This document shows positions 23,961-35,183 of a stretch of 64,000 bases of DNA, one piece after another (position 1 is the first letter of the stretch; each line of letters begins with the position of its first letter). Below the pieces are notes generated by a model, which saw nothing but the letters and a program-made list of their open reading frames with translations, made no database searches and was not told where the DNA came from. The position numbers and the translations under genes were made by a program. The stretch lies in NCBI GenBank assembly GCA_023079485.1, contig CM041083.1, forward strand, positions 141,063,052 through 141,127,051, read 5' to 3'. The stretch is from Archilochus colubris. Lineage: Eukaryota; Chordata; Aves; Apodiformes; Trochilidae.

Positions 23961-24889
23961 AATTAATCAAACTGTGATTCTCATTTCTGGTGTTTTTGCT
24001 TTGAAAGGCAAGGCAAGAATGTGCAGGATCACACTTGGAGCCCTGGGACATGCAATGACAAGTGACCCAAGGCTGCAACAAGGCAGCACAGAGCTCCAGT
24101 GAGTTCACAACCCATCCACAGCACGGGGCCAATGTCTCTTCCCACCTGCACATCCCATCTCAGGAGAAGGCAGAGGCTGTGATATTGCACTGAATACTGG
24201 AGTCAACAGCACTGGCCTGGGAAGGGCAGGTTAGAGGGGAAGCCAGACTTGTGTGGATCAGGCTCTGAGGATGAGGCACAGTGGTGCTGCTATAAGCAAA
24301 AGCAGTGAAAATGGAGGAAAGTGAAAAATCACACATTCACAAAGAGTCACAAGCCATTCATAAAGAGTCACTTGAATTATGTGGCATATTTATAGTCAGG
24401 TAACTCAGCTGAAAGTTTGCAGTTCAAAAGCCAGGCAAGATTAGTGATGTTTGAATAAATAATTAATTTATAATAAAAATCTGTATGTCTGCTGACATTT
24501 TTGAAGTAGAAAAATCAGACAAAACTACAGTCCAGTCTTTTAGTATGAAATGTAGGCAACTTTACTGGAAACAACTATCACCTGTTGAGCTTTTGCAAGT
24601 CTCTTTCACCTGCATGTACAAAGTCTTCCTGATAAAGAAATAACCCATAGGACTCTCTAGACATCTCCTCTCCAGCCTGTGCCCCTGCTGTCTGCCCCTG
24701 GCAATTCCCTGTTAATCCATGGATGGTCGCTGGGGACATGGAAAGATTCTTCATTATCTTTATTCTTCATATGTCAAAATGGGGAAAGCCAGCTTCAGAC
24801 TTGTAACTTCACAAATCAGTTGCCCTTCGCATAAACTAAAATTATTCCCTTTGCATAAACTAAAATTATTCAATGTCTCTACCAGATTT
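23961..24889. other. TMEM255B: TMEM255B intron 1, little recognised
   Basis: Apart from a 24-base tandem duplication at 24823-24870 I see no structure. Confidence 0.5.
24823..24870. repeat. Two tandem copies of a 24-base unit
   Basis: CCCTTCGCATAAACTAAAAT.. is repeated directly after itself with one C/T difference. It lies just upstream of the decayed CR1. Confidence 0.85.
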
Positions 24890-26306
24890 TAAAAACATCT
24901 GATGTTCTTGACAAACTCTATCATCTTCGGAAAGCCATGGAGCTCAGGGAACCCTCAACAACTGAAGAAAGCTGTTCCATTATCTTTTAAAAAAGACCAA
25001 AATTATAATTTGGGGAAATACAGGTCAATCAACCTCACTTTGGTTCCTGGGAGGCTGAGACCAAAAATATGGAGCAAATCCTCTGGGTTTTTACATTTCT
25101 GGGTACACAAGGAAAAGGTGATTGGCAACAGTCAACATGGATTTACCAAACACGAATTATGCCCAACCAACTTGATGGCCTGCTATGACAAAATGACTGA
25201 ACTTGTGGATCAGTAAATGTATTTTACCTCAAATCTAACAGCGTTTTATCATGGTATCCTACAACATTCTCCTAATCAAGCTGGGATGTCAGGGTCTGGG
25301 TGACCAGTCAAGCTGATAGTTAATAAAACTGGCTGGGTTGTTTGGTTCAGAGGGAATGGATTGCATTCTACCTGGAGATCAGTAACAAGTGGAGTGCTGT
25401 GAGGATCTGTCTTGGGGACCTGTGCAGTTTAATGTATTCATCAGTGACCTAAAGAAATTGGTAGCATGACTGCTCATCAAGCTGGCAGCATGACACAAAA
25501 CTTTGGGGGCCAGTCAAAGCCTGGTGGGCAGGGCTGCTGTTCAAAGGGATCCAGAGAGGTTGGAAAAATGGGCCAGCAGAAATCTTACAGACATCTTGTT
25601 GTGCTGAAGTGCTGAGCAAAGGAAGGAGCAATGCCAGAACCAGCAGTGGGTTCTGGCAGCAAAGGAGGCCAATGGCATCCTGGGGTGTATTTACAGGACC
25701 ACCATCAGTAGATCAGAAAAGTAACTATGCCCCTTTATTCAACACTTTTTAGAGCACATGGCCCCAGTTTTGGAGCCTCAGTACAAAAAATACATGAATT
25801 AACTTTCATTAATTCATCAAAGGACCCCAAATAAGGCCAGGGGGCTGGCACACTCATTCAAAGAGAAGAGGCTGAGGGAACAAGGCTTGCTTAGCCTAGA
25901 GATGAGATGGCTTTTGGCAGGGCTAGTAGCAGTCTTCAGTGCCTATAAGGTGGCTGTCAAGAGGACAGACTCAGACTTTTCATAGTGGTGCACAAAAAGG
26001 CAGTGAACATAAAATGAAACACAAGAAGTGTTTCAGACTGGGTAAAAAAAAGAAATAAAAAAATCAACATTAGGAGAGTCAAGCATGGAAACAGGTTGCC
26101 CAAAGAGGTTGTGCTATCTCCAAGCATGGGAACAGGCTGCCCAAAGAGGTTGTGCTGTCTCCATACTCGGAGGTTTTCAAGATTCAACCAGGAAAAGCCC
26201 TGAGCAACCTGGTCTGACTTCTTAGTTGACCCTGCTGATCAGGAGATTGGAGAAGTAACTTCTTGAGGTACCTCCCTATGTGAATTATTCAGTGATCCTA
26301 TGGTTT
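24890..26306 (+). pseudogene. Long decayed CR1 with reverse-transcriptase remnants
   Basis: About 1.4 kb, longer than its neighbours. An open segment at 24902-25216 still shows CR1 RT landmarks in order: a YRSINLTLVPG block (family YRPVSLTSVPG), then VIGNSQHGFTKHELCPTNLM (family DSQHGFTKGKSCLTNLV), then a CYDKMTELVD block. Further downstream are AACATTCTCCTAATCAAGCT (the ..DILLSKL region), GGAGTGCTGTGAGGATCTGT (SGVPQGS region, diverged), the LERVQ/RGLEH region near 25.8 kb, and a 3' UTR ending near GTGATCCTATGG. Many stops and frameshifts indicate an old insertion. It lies in TMEM255B intron 1, antisense to the gene. Confidence 0.85.
26080..26161 (+). repeat. 41-base tandem duplication inside the old CR1
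   Basis: CAAGCATGGAAACAGGTTGC at 26080 recurs at 26121 as CAAGCATGGGAACAGGCTGC. Both run on to GTGCTATCTC/GTGCTGTCTC. The period is 41 bases with three differences. It duplicates the region coding the family's NRLPKEVV peptide. Confidence 0.9.
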
Positions 26307-26613
26307 TATGACAGTCAAGACAGATAGACTAGAAGTGGCTTGGGTATCTGTGCTCATACCCACTATCACAGACCTGCAGCTTCAATGTAGGCATCCTCTA
26401 AAGGGACAGAGGAACACAAGCCTTCTGGAAGTCAATGGGACAGACACTCCTCAGCCAAGTGTTCCTGAAACCACTGAATGTTTGTTTTTATTAAGTGCCA
26501 GAGGAGCCAAGCCTCCACCTTTTTCTCAAAGCAACACCTGTATTGGCAAAGTTTAATCAGATTGCAGAGATCCAACCTGCTCTCCAGAGTTTTGGTTATC
26601 ATTAATTACATGG

Positions 26614-26733
26614 AGAAAAAGAAAAAAAACAAAAGCATAACAAAAACCCATGCACACACACACAAAAAAAACCCCAAACCCAAAAACCAACTAGCCAAAC
26701 AAAAAAGCCCAAAAAAACCCCAAAAAAACCCCA
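26614..26733. repeat. A/C-rich low-complexity tract
   Basis: Imperfect AAAAACCCC and CA-repeat mixture, essentially free of G and T after 26651. On the minus strand it is a G/T-rich tract in the sense of the TMEM255B pre-mRNA. Confidence 0.85.
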
Positions 26734-29572
26734 CAGGCATTTGATTGCCCAGACTGAGGTTCCTGAAAAATGCCTTAGGAAAAGCATGCTGTTAGTTGTA
26801 ATTGTAGTAAATCAGATGTGGATTTGTTGAAATAAAACAGAAAATGATGTCATTATTTATAGGTAACTCTGGGGGCTGAATTACATTTTGACTTTGTAAT
26901 TCACACACAACAGAAAGCATTTACACGTGGTACTTTTCAATCCTCACATTCATTGATCTTTGACCAGCTGCATCTCCAATCAGAGGCAAGTACTTATTCA
27001 TACCTATTATTTTTCATACTCCAGTTTGGAAACTACACATAGCTAGCTAAAAACCCCACCCTTAGGAGAGATGACTTCCAGGCAGGAGCACAGAAAGACC
27101 CCTTCTGAAGCAGAGACTGACACATGCAAGCCCTTGTTTTCAAATGCCACACAGTCAGAGAAGATGGGTAGAAATCAGGCCTAAGTTAGGTTCTGCTCTG
27201 GCTGTCTGGGTTTCCTTAATCCCATCAATAAAGATCTTTAACATCCTTGTGTATAGTTACATGCATATAAGTCACCAGGATATTGTGAGACCTAAGGAAT
27301 ATTTGTAAAGCAGCGTAACATCTTCAGATGAAAACTGCTACAGCTGCAAAGTGCTCCTACTACAAGTTCCCTTCTGCTATTTTGGTCATGTTGGCTGCCA
27401 AGATTTTCTGAGTCTTTGTTTACTGGTGTTTGTAGCAGTTGCCACACAGTTTTTTGGATCTGTTTTTACTGTACCTACCAGCCAAAACCCCATGCCAGAC
27501 TCTTTCCTCAGGAGCCCTATCCAGAGCACCAGACAGAGAGGCTCTCCCGACCTCCTTCCCTGACACCCCTGATGCTGTGCTTGGACTGAAGGCCAACCAT
27601 ACACAAGAACAGCAGGAAAAGTAAAGGCAGAGGATGTGTTGCTGTCAGTATCTCTAGGCTGAATTTTCTTCCAACACCAACATCCCTGTAATGCAGGAGA
27701 AAATTAATGTAGGGTATTGGCTTTCCAATTTTTTAATATTGAAGTGATTCTCAGAATAATTTTGACATTTATCCCCTTTAACTTCTCTAACAATGATGCA
27801 GTATGAAAATCTAAACTCTTAATATGGGCCTTCCTTCAATATAGTTAAGCTTCAAATTCTTAACTCCAGCTTATCAAAATCAAGCATGTAGAAAGAAATC
27901 TTCTTCCCTTTCTGAGTATTAGCTTAAGGTCAGGGTCAATAGAAAGTGTGAAAATATTATTACCTTCTATTGGCAATATTCTTCAGCAATTTTGTCCAGT
28001 GATGTATCAACTGAGTTTTGATACTACAGCAGTGGGCACTACAGTAAAAGTTGGGAAATAAATTAGAGAGGTAACACTGCTTCTATTTCACTGGCCTCTG
28101 CTCTGCCCCATACAGATTTAAATTGTGTGCAAAAAAAGGAACAGTCCCAAAACCACTCCCTGCTCTGCTTCCTAAATGCCTGTCAAGCAAAGTTACCCTG
28201 ATGGAAGGAAACATAGTACCACCAGGACAAGGAGAGACCCCAGGCTGCTGCCTCCTTGAGAGAAAAAGAGGCCCATGAGGAGAGAAATTGAGAACATCCT
28301 CCAGAGAGTAAAAATAAAGCATCTCCCAAAGACCAAGTTCTGCTGGACTCAGCAAAACCTTTTGTGCATTCATCAGTTGTGGATAACAAAATTATATTTA
28401 CAGTGATGGCTGGGTTTCAATACAGTTTGTAGCAGGACTATGGAAAATGAATGGGTTTTTGGGGAGGGTATAGGCCAGATTGCTGGTAGAATGTAAAGTG
28501 GTGGATCTAATGATGAATGGTAGGGGCTGTATATAGGTGAAGTGAAGGGTGTGCTTAAAAGGAGAGAGAACAAATTTATGATGAAACATGTCCATGGTAT
28601 GGAATATGTCCAGTGGTCAAAGGAAGGAAAGAACACAGTGAAACAGCATCTCTCAGATCCAGAAAACTTGCAATTTAACTCCAAAAACTCTGCATTCAGA
28701 CCAAAGGAACTACACTTTGCTAACTTCCTTTTAGAAAATCCAGTTCTAGATGACATAAAATCTATTAAAAGGTGTAGAATTATTTTTTTGCAAGGAAAGA
28801 AGTGCTGCAGAATGTAGCAGCTTGCTAGGATCATAATCACATTTACTGGATATTAGCAGCACAAAATACCATACCTGCTCTTTGATCTAGTTAAGGTGAT
28901 CTAAATGGAAATATGTATTTCAAAAAATGTCCTAGCACAACGTATATTAACATCCCAATATGATAAAAGATAAGGGGGGAAGTTTTGTAGCAGAAAAAAA
29001 TGCACTTTCACTAACAAATGAATATTACTAAAAACTGACATGTTTCAGAAAGTGGCATTAACCATGGGTAATAAGACAATCTAAGCAGAAATTCATAGAC
29101 AGAAGTATAATATCAAAGGTATCCACTTCTTTGCTGCTATCGAGCAAATATTTCAGGGAAGATCTGCGGAGCTAAATTAATGATCTTTAATTACTGCAGT
29201 GCTCACTTAATTGCCATCTCTCTCTTGGCAACAGTTTCCTTTGTGTATTTGCAAAAACGTTTAATGCCACTGAAACTGAATTAATCCTACATTGCCTCCC
29301 AAAACTAGATGTGATGGACTGAGGTGCTTAAAAGAGATATTCCCACCTGGTACTGGTGATTACTCTCCTTTTTCTGATTAAATGCTTGACTTGTCCAGAG
29401 TGCTGAACTAATTAAACTGAACACAAGAGCATTCATTTCAAGCCACAAGACAGCAGCTTTTATTGGGCCGGTCTCTTATCTTTATTATGAATTTACTGAG
29501 GAAGAATCCATGAGTGTGTTATATATTCAAGACCACAGGAAGCATCACTGTGCTCTTTTACAATTCTAATTA

Positions 29573-29638
29573 GAAGAAAAAAAAAAACCAACAAAAAAAC
29601 CAACAACAAACCACCAAAAAACCACCAAACAACCCACG
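29573..29638. repeat. CAA/CCA-rich low-complexity tract
   Basis: Imperfect AACCAACAAAAAACC units with almost no G or T. Confidence 0.85.
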
Positions 29639-30339
29639 AACCCTCCTCTGACAGTATGTAGTATAGTATAGTAAGTGATATCATGCAGTATCACTATGAC
29701 TTCATTGCTTTGGCAGCAATTGTTTCACTAATAAATAATTTAATGAGCAGCCAGTCACTAGTTTAAAGCTAGCATACAGATTCTTTTTCTGCTGATTACC
29801 TGAAAATATTTTTAAATTACAGCACATCTTCCACTGCTATCTTTTCAACCCTGATATGATTTCTCCTCCAAATTTCAGACAAAAATTCAGATCTAATACA
29901 TTTTTAAACTGACTGTTACTGTTCTTGGGTACATAGCAAAGTCCCTGTTCATGCTTTCAAACACTGCACAGAGTCATTCCTAGCAATAGGTTCTGTATTT
30001 TCTTGACTTCAATGAATTTCTCTGTAATAATGAAATATTTGTTCAGTCTTTTGCCTATGTCTTTATTTTTTTTCAGGACACACACTAGAAATATAGTCAG
30101 AAGACCACTTTTGCAACTAACCCCTAAATTAACAGAATTAGAATTAGGAGAAAAGAAACCCATTGCCACCCAGGTGGGATGCTAGCTGATCCCAAACCTC
30201 TCCCCACACCCCATCCCATGCCATCCCTGCACCTTGCCAGCATCCCCACCTGCTCCAAGCGTGGCAGCAGCTTTCCTTTTATTTGTACATGTATTTTTTT
30301 ATTTTTATTTTAATTCATCAGGCAGATAAAGCTCTCTCT

Positions 30340-31190
30340 GACATTAATTTTCTACCGACGTCCCGTATCAAGCTATTCGCGCTCACCTTAAGCCCCCAGC
30401 ACAGCGACTCGCTGAGCAAGCGCGGCGGAAAAAAGCTCAAAAGCAAAACTGCTATTTTTTTTAAAAACACTTCAGCGAACGAGAGTGACAGAGACAGCGT
30501 GACCCGCGGTGGCGACCGCAGGCTGAGCCCCTCAGCCCCCCGGGACCCCTGGCACAGCCCCGGCGTGAGCCCCTCCGTCCCCTTCCCTAAAGTGCCGAGG
30601 CAGGGGCTGAAGCATCTCCCGAGGGATGCTCCCGGCTCTTCCTCCGCCTCTCCCGGCCGTCCAGCCCCTGCACCCCGGCTCCCGCTCTCCCTCTCAGCTG
30701 CGTCCCGCCGGATCTCACCCCCTCGGCGGAGCAGGGAAGTTCCGGCGGGCCAGGTGCTGGGGCTCACCTGTGTGGTCCAACAGGGCCAGCGGACCGGACC
30801 CGGAGGGCTGCGGCGTCGCCATCATCTTCCGCGGTCGCCTCCGTTCCGCGCCTCTCCTCCCTGCGGCCGCGGGATGCGGGTGGTCCGGCTGGCCCGCCCC
30901 GCGGGGGAGAGCGGCGGGGGGCGGAGGCGGGGCGAACCGAACCGGCCTCTCCCCCTCTCTGCCCCTGAGCCGCGGCCCGGTGGGCGGAACGCTTTAAAGG
31001 GCACCCCCCGGGGCACAGCTCCGGGCGGTGCTGGAGGCTCCCGCTCAACGGCGGTTCGGTAGCCCGAGTCAAACTGAGCCGACCCAGACGGCACCTTCTG
31101 ACCCGGGGCCCGAAAAGCGGCCAGGTCCCTTCAGGAGCCTTTGGGCGGGATGGACGCGCTGGGAATCTCGGCCCCCGGTTCCTCAGGCAC
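30340..31190 (-). promoter_or_regulatory. TMEM255B: CpG-island promoter of TMEM255B
   Basis: CpG and G+C density rise abruptly against AT-rich flanks, peaking at about 30.7-31.1 kb around exon 1. GC boxes (GGGCGGAGGCGGGGC around 30917-30932) lie about 100 bases upstream of the start codon in the gene's orientation. I see no TATA box at a fitting distance. The island extends on both sides of exon 1, so a divergent plus-strand transcript is possible but not shown. The transcription start cannot be fixed from sequence. Confidence 0.85.
30768..30825 (-). CDS. TMEM255B: TMEM255B exon 1, coding part
   Basis: Starts with two consecutive ATG codons at 30825-30820. The second (30822-30820) has A at -3 and G at +4, the better Kozak context, and I use it for residue numbering. 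From it the exon encodes MATPQPSGSGPLALLDHT plus the first base of a glycine codon, ending at donor CAG|GTGAGC. The human TMEM255B N-terminus (MQPPVPGPLGLLDPAEG) has the same short proline-rich lead and the GPL.LLD motif, then runs into the basic RRKKTSLWF that here is supplied by exon 2. The N-terminus is predicted cytoplasmic, with no signal peptide. The 5' UTR lies upstream within the CpG island. Confidence 0.9.
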
Positions 31191-32521
31191 CACATACTTC
31201 GCTGTCACCAAGCGCTACCTCTCCTTGGGTCCATTCACCCTGCCTGAACACTGAGACGTGGTACCAAGTCCCACTAGTGGGCTCCAGGTGCAGATCCCAA
31301 ACTTACTGGTTTCTCCTTTACGAGGCACATCTCTCCTTCTCTTTCAGTGTGGGACCTTTCTCCTCCAACGATGACTGTACACTGGGAGCACCTCGTTTCC
31401 AGGCTGACCTTTGTGTATGTGGAGCAAGGACTAGGTCTTCATTTGTGCAGTGATCAATAATTTAGTTCATTTTAGAAATAAAATACTACAGCAACCAGAA
31501 GCATTAATAAAATTCATAACAAAAGGAGGAATCTCAAAGGCATAAGCTAAGGTAGTCAAAGGCAACATCAACAGTCAAGATCCATTGCAGAGCTTTTCTT
31601 TTTGTTACATGGTGCCCAGCACTTTTTCAACCTCACCAGCCCTCTCCTTCCATCTCAGTTTCCAGTTCCACAGCAGATCCTGCTGCTTGTCCTGCTCCTA
31701 CCCAGGCACCTACCTGTCCTGTTGCTACCAACTGCAGGGACACATGACTTCTGTCTGAAAGAGCCTGGGAACAACTGAGATGAAACAGCTGACAGATGCT
31801 GTCCTGCTTTGATGCCTGCTGTTCCTTTTCCAGAACTTCCCCGTAGCAGAGACCATAGGAAAATTCTTTTATAGATAAAGATTTTTTTAGGCTGCCATGC
31901 GCTTTGCTCACACTGAGGTGTGCTGTCCCTCCCACAGCTCTGACATTCTTGGTTTTCTTTTGCTCAGACCTCCAACTGAATACATGCAGGTGTATTTAAC
32001 TTCTTCAGTCTTTGACTGATTTCCCCAGAAAATGGTTAGGTGAAGGGAGGTGTTATCTGTGTCAGACAGCCTTAGCCTATCAAGGCAAGAGAGCCAGGAG
32101 CTAAGGCCAGCTCCAAACTGGTGCCTCTCCAAGTCACAGACATCTCTTTCATTTGGCATCATCTATTCTTGAGGGGTTGAAGTATATAAGCTGTATAGAA
32201 AAGAGAAAAATTAGGGTAGGGGTAGTATTTATACTACCTAATAACTGCTAATTATTAATAGAAATTAAGGAAATAATGGAATTAAAAAACACAACAGGTA
32301 ACGGTGCAAAGAAAATATTTCTTTGAAAGTGTGGTTTGAAAGTGATTAAAAAGCCCTAAAGCCTGTTATGGAGATTATATAGAATTAATTCCCCAGACAG
32401 TTTGGAAAACAAATACCATGTTAAACATGCATTCTTGGATGTGATGGAAAGTAAACTTTTGGTATCAGCAGACGGGATATTAAAAATCCTTTTAAAAATA
32501 ATTAGATTATAGAAAACGACT
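31191..32521. other. Upstream flank of TMEM255B, nothing recognised
   Basis: G+C falls back to background after about 31.25 kb. Open frames at 31633-31935 and 31908-32162 (minus) show no similarity and no splice context. Confidence 0.5.
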
Positions 32522-32905
32522 TTTGGGTTGCTTAGCCTGGAGAAAAGGAGGCTGAGAGATGTTACTGCTCTCTACAACAATCTAAAAGGAGGTTGCAGCA
32601 AGGTGAGGGTTGGTCTCTTCTCCCACGTAACAAGTGTTAGGACAAGAGGAAATGTCCTCAAGTTGTGCCAGGGGAGTTTGAGACTGGATATTAGGAAAGA
32701 TTTCTTCACCAAAGGGGTTGCCAAGCATTAGAACAGGCTGCCCAGGGAAGTTGTGTAGTCACCATCCCTTGGAGGTGTTTAAAAGATGTGTAGATGTGCT
32801 AACTTAGGGACGTGGTTTAGCCGTGGATTTAGCAGTGCTGGGTTGGTGGTTAAACTTGATGATTTTAAAGGTCTTTTCCAATCAAAACAATTCTATGATT
32901 CTATG
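32522..32905 (+). mobile_element. CR1 LINE, 5'-truncated, with octamer tail
   Basis: CTTAGCCTGGAGAAAAGGAG through GAAGTTGTGTAGTCACCATC to the tail TTCTATGATTCTATG at 32890-32904. The ORF2 end is still partly readable ([24 protein letters not shown]). Confidence 0.93.
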
Positions 32906-33279
32906 TTTTTCACTGCAAATTTCTGGAGAGTCAAAAATGGATCTGGTCCTACAGTCCTGGATACTGGAGGGCAAACATTAAGAAAATAAGGAAAAGATCA
33001 TTGTTGAGGGTGCCTGAACCTAAAAATCCAATTATATGAATGTGGTAATATCATGCACTTACTTTAAATCCAAAATGAAAAATCCTGTATTCCACTTTTT
33101 TCTCCTAAAAGAGGTTGAAATAGGACAGAAGAACTGTAGACCTAGTTGATAAACATCTATTTGAAAGAGGGTGTTAAAAGTGGTGAGTAAACCTACAGGA
33201 ACAGAAACAGGAAAGCATCAGATTTCAGGGTTAGAAACTGCAGAACTAGAGATACAAGATGGATAAAAAGCAAACTGAG
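32906..33279. other. Spacer, nothing recognised
   Basis: No repeat or coding signal seen between two CR1-related blocks. Confidence 0.5.
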
Positions 33280-34175
33280 CCAGATGTTGCAAAGGGTAAC
33301 AGAGAATAAAGAACTTTTCAACTCTATAAATAAAAACAATTCAAACAAGTATAGTGTATGGTCACTAAATACCAGGGATGGGATAAAGACTGAGACTGCT
33401 CCAAATATTGACATTGCCTCAGTTTTCAATCAAAATAGTATTAATGTGAGTGAATTTGCAGAGAACCTAAAGCAAGTGAGGGCAACATAAATGATGACAT
33501 GGGCAGATGTGAAGTGGAAGCATAACTTAGGCTGTTTCTTGTGACAGGACCAGGAAAATTGTTGAAAGAATTGGTAGCTATCTTTTCAAGGCCTGAACAA
33601 TGTTTTCAATGACTCAGCCAAGTTAGAGGTGAAGCACCATTACTGGACAATAGAAAACCTCTCCTACAAAAAAGGCAAAGGGAATGAGGGGAAACGCAAC
33701 TCCACGCCCCATTAATTTGACTGGGACAAGTCTTACAGGTAAGTGAAAAATGGGTTCAGCTCCAGTATGGGTCATCAAAACCCGATCATGTCAGACTAAC
33801 AAGATCTTTGATAAGGTAAGCAATTCCTGAAGCAAAGCAATGCAGTCAGGCAAATCTGTCTGGATTGTGCTATGCATTTAGTAGAGTCCTTCAGACAAAA
33901 TGATTTAACATGGAGCAGTCAGGTCCAGATCCAGGTCACCATCAGGTATATATATACTGAAAAAGGCAGTCTATTCAAGGTGAGCCTCAGGAGCAATCCA
34001 GAGGCAGGATCACTGGTGGGTTTGGGTTTAAGGATCGTATGTGTTGTTAGGAAGTGTGTGACCATCACAAAGTTAATAGACAAAGTTACAGAAGTGGGAG
34101 CACACTAGAATATTAGGAGCAGGTTGAGGTGGAGCTTGCACACTTGAAAACTGACAGTGAGAACTTTTACTGTAA
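33280..34175 (+). pseudogene. Probable ancient CR1/L3-like LINE relic
   Basis: Heavily decayed sequence in which only landmarks remain, in the order expected of ORF2 in old amniote CR1-type LINEs: ATGTCAGACTAACAAGATCT with TTTGATAAGGTAA (33797-33818), a stretch resembling the FDTV region near 33880, CACAAAGTTAATAGACAAAG near 34067 (the DDTKLG region) and CACTTGAAAACTGACAG near 34140 (the DLENW region). No open frame of useful length remains. It was assigned from memory of consensus wording, so boundaries are approximate. Confidence 0.5.
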
Positions 34176-34649
34176 CTTTGGAGTCTCCAGAGTTCAGTGA
34201 AACTGAGCTTCAGTGAAACTAAGGAGAGATCTGTGTATCACCAGCAGTGCTTGCAAGATGCTAATCCAAAGACTGCTAAACAGATGTGTTCTGGGATGTG
34301 TTAATACTTATTAACTAGTTCAGTGCATTGTAAGTGTGTCAGAACTTCATTTTATAGTTCTGTTGCTGGTTGTCTCAGAGCCAAAAGGATATTTTTTCAC
34401 CATTTTGATGTGTAACTTGGAAGCGAATTCTCTTAATAAATTTTTTTAAGGTCTTCTTTTCTCAGATGCCTGGCTTCCGCACCTTGCTCATATGCCAAAA
34501 TTAAATAGTTCACTAGATTTGTGTCCAGGAGTCCCCACACTCCACAGGTAGGCTGTGGAGTTCTAAGAGTTCTTCTTGTGTGTGTGTTTCATGAAATGTG
34601 GCATATTTGTCAGGATGATCTTTACATTCTCACCTAAAAAGAGAGTGCC
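34176..34649. other. Spacer, nothing recognised
   Basis: No coding or repeat signal. Short TGTGTGTG run at 34575-34588. Confidence 0.5.
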
Positions 34650-35183
34650 AGTGTGAAGCAGCTGGTGAGGCCACACCTCGAGTCCTGTGTCCAGTTCTGG
34701 GCCCCTCAGTTTAGGAAGGATATCGAGGTCCTGGAGCAAGTCCAAAGGAGGGCAACCAGGCTGGTGAAGGGGCTCGAGCACAGACCCTACGAGGAGAGGC
34801 TGAGGGAGCTGGGGGTGTTCAGCCTGAAGAAGAGGAGGCTCAGAGGAGATCTCATCACTCTCTACAACTACCTGAAAGCAGGGGATAACCAGGGGGGGAT
34901 TGGTCTCTTTTCCCAGATGACTTTCAACAAGACAAGAGGGCATGGTCTTAAGTTGCACCAGAGGAAGTTTAGGTTGGATATTAGAAAGAATTTCTTTATG
35001 GAGAGGGTGATCAAGCATTGGAATGGGCTGCCCAGGGAAGTAGTGGATTCTCCATCCCTGGAGATATTTAAAGAGACTGGATGTGGCACTCAGTGCCATG
35101 GTCTGGGAACCGCAGCGGTGGATCAAGGGTTGGACTTGATGATCTCTGAGGTCCCTTCCAACCCAGCCAATTCTATGATTCTA
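34650..35183 (+). mobile_element. CR1 LINE, 5'-truncated, ORF2 C-terminus largely intact
   Basis: About 530 bases. An uninterrupted frame covers the C-terminal part of the CR1 ORF2 polyprotein: [14 protein letters not shown], then [53 protein letters not shown] and [12 protein letters not shown]. It ends in a standard 3' UTR (GGTCCCTTCCAACCC) and the tail ATTCTATGATTCTA. The reverse-transcriptase catalytic part is absent. The open frame suggests a relatively young copy. It has no function of its own. Confidence 0.95.

Larger units (their letters stand above)
26307..30300. other. TMEM255B: TMEM255B intron 1, low-complexity tracts, no repeat family recognised
   Basis: Contains two A/C-rich tracts listed separately. 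Open frames such as 28373-28840 (minus) and 27351-27563 (plus) have no recognisable similarity. There is no splice-supported exon. Confidence 0.45.

Noticed and set aside
30283..31062. 259-codon plus-strand open frame, the longest in the window
   Set aside because: It crosses the CpG island antisense to TMEM255B exon 1. Proline/arginine-rich composition and overlapping long frames on the other strand are what GC-rich DNA gives by chance. It has no domain and no known similarity.
30764..31195. 143-codon minus-strand frame through exon 1
   Set aside because: It is in a different frame from the TMEM255B start and reads through the exon 1 donor. It is a GC-rich chance frame.
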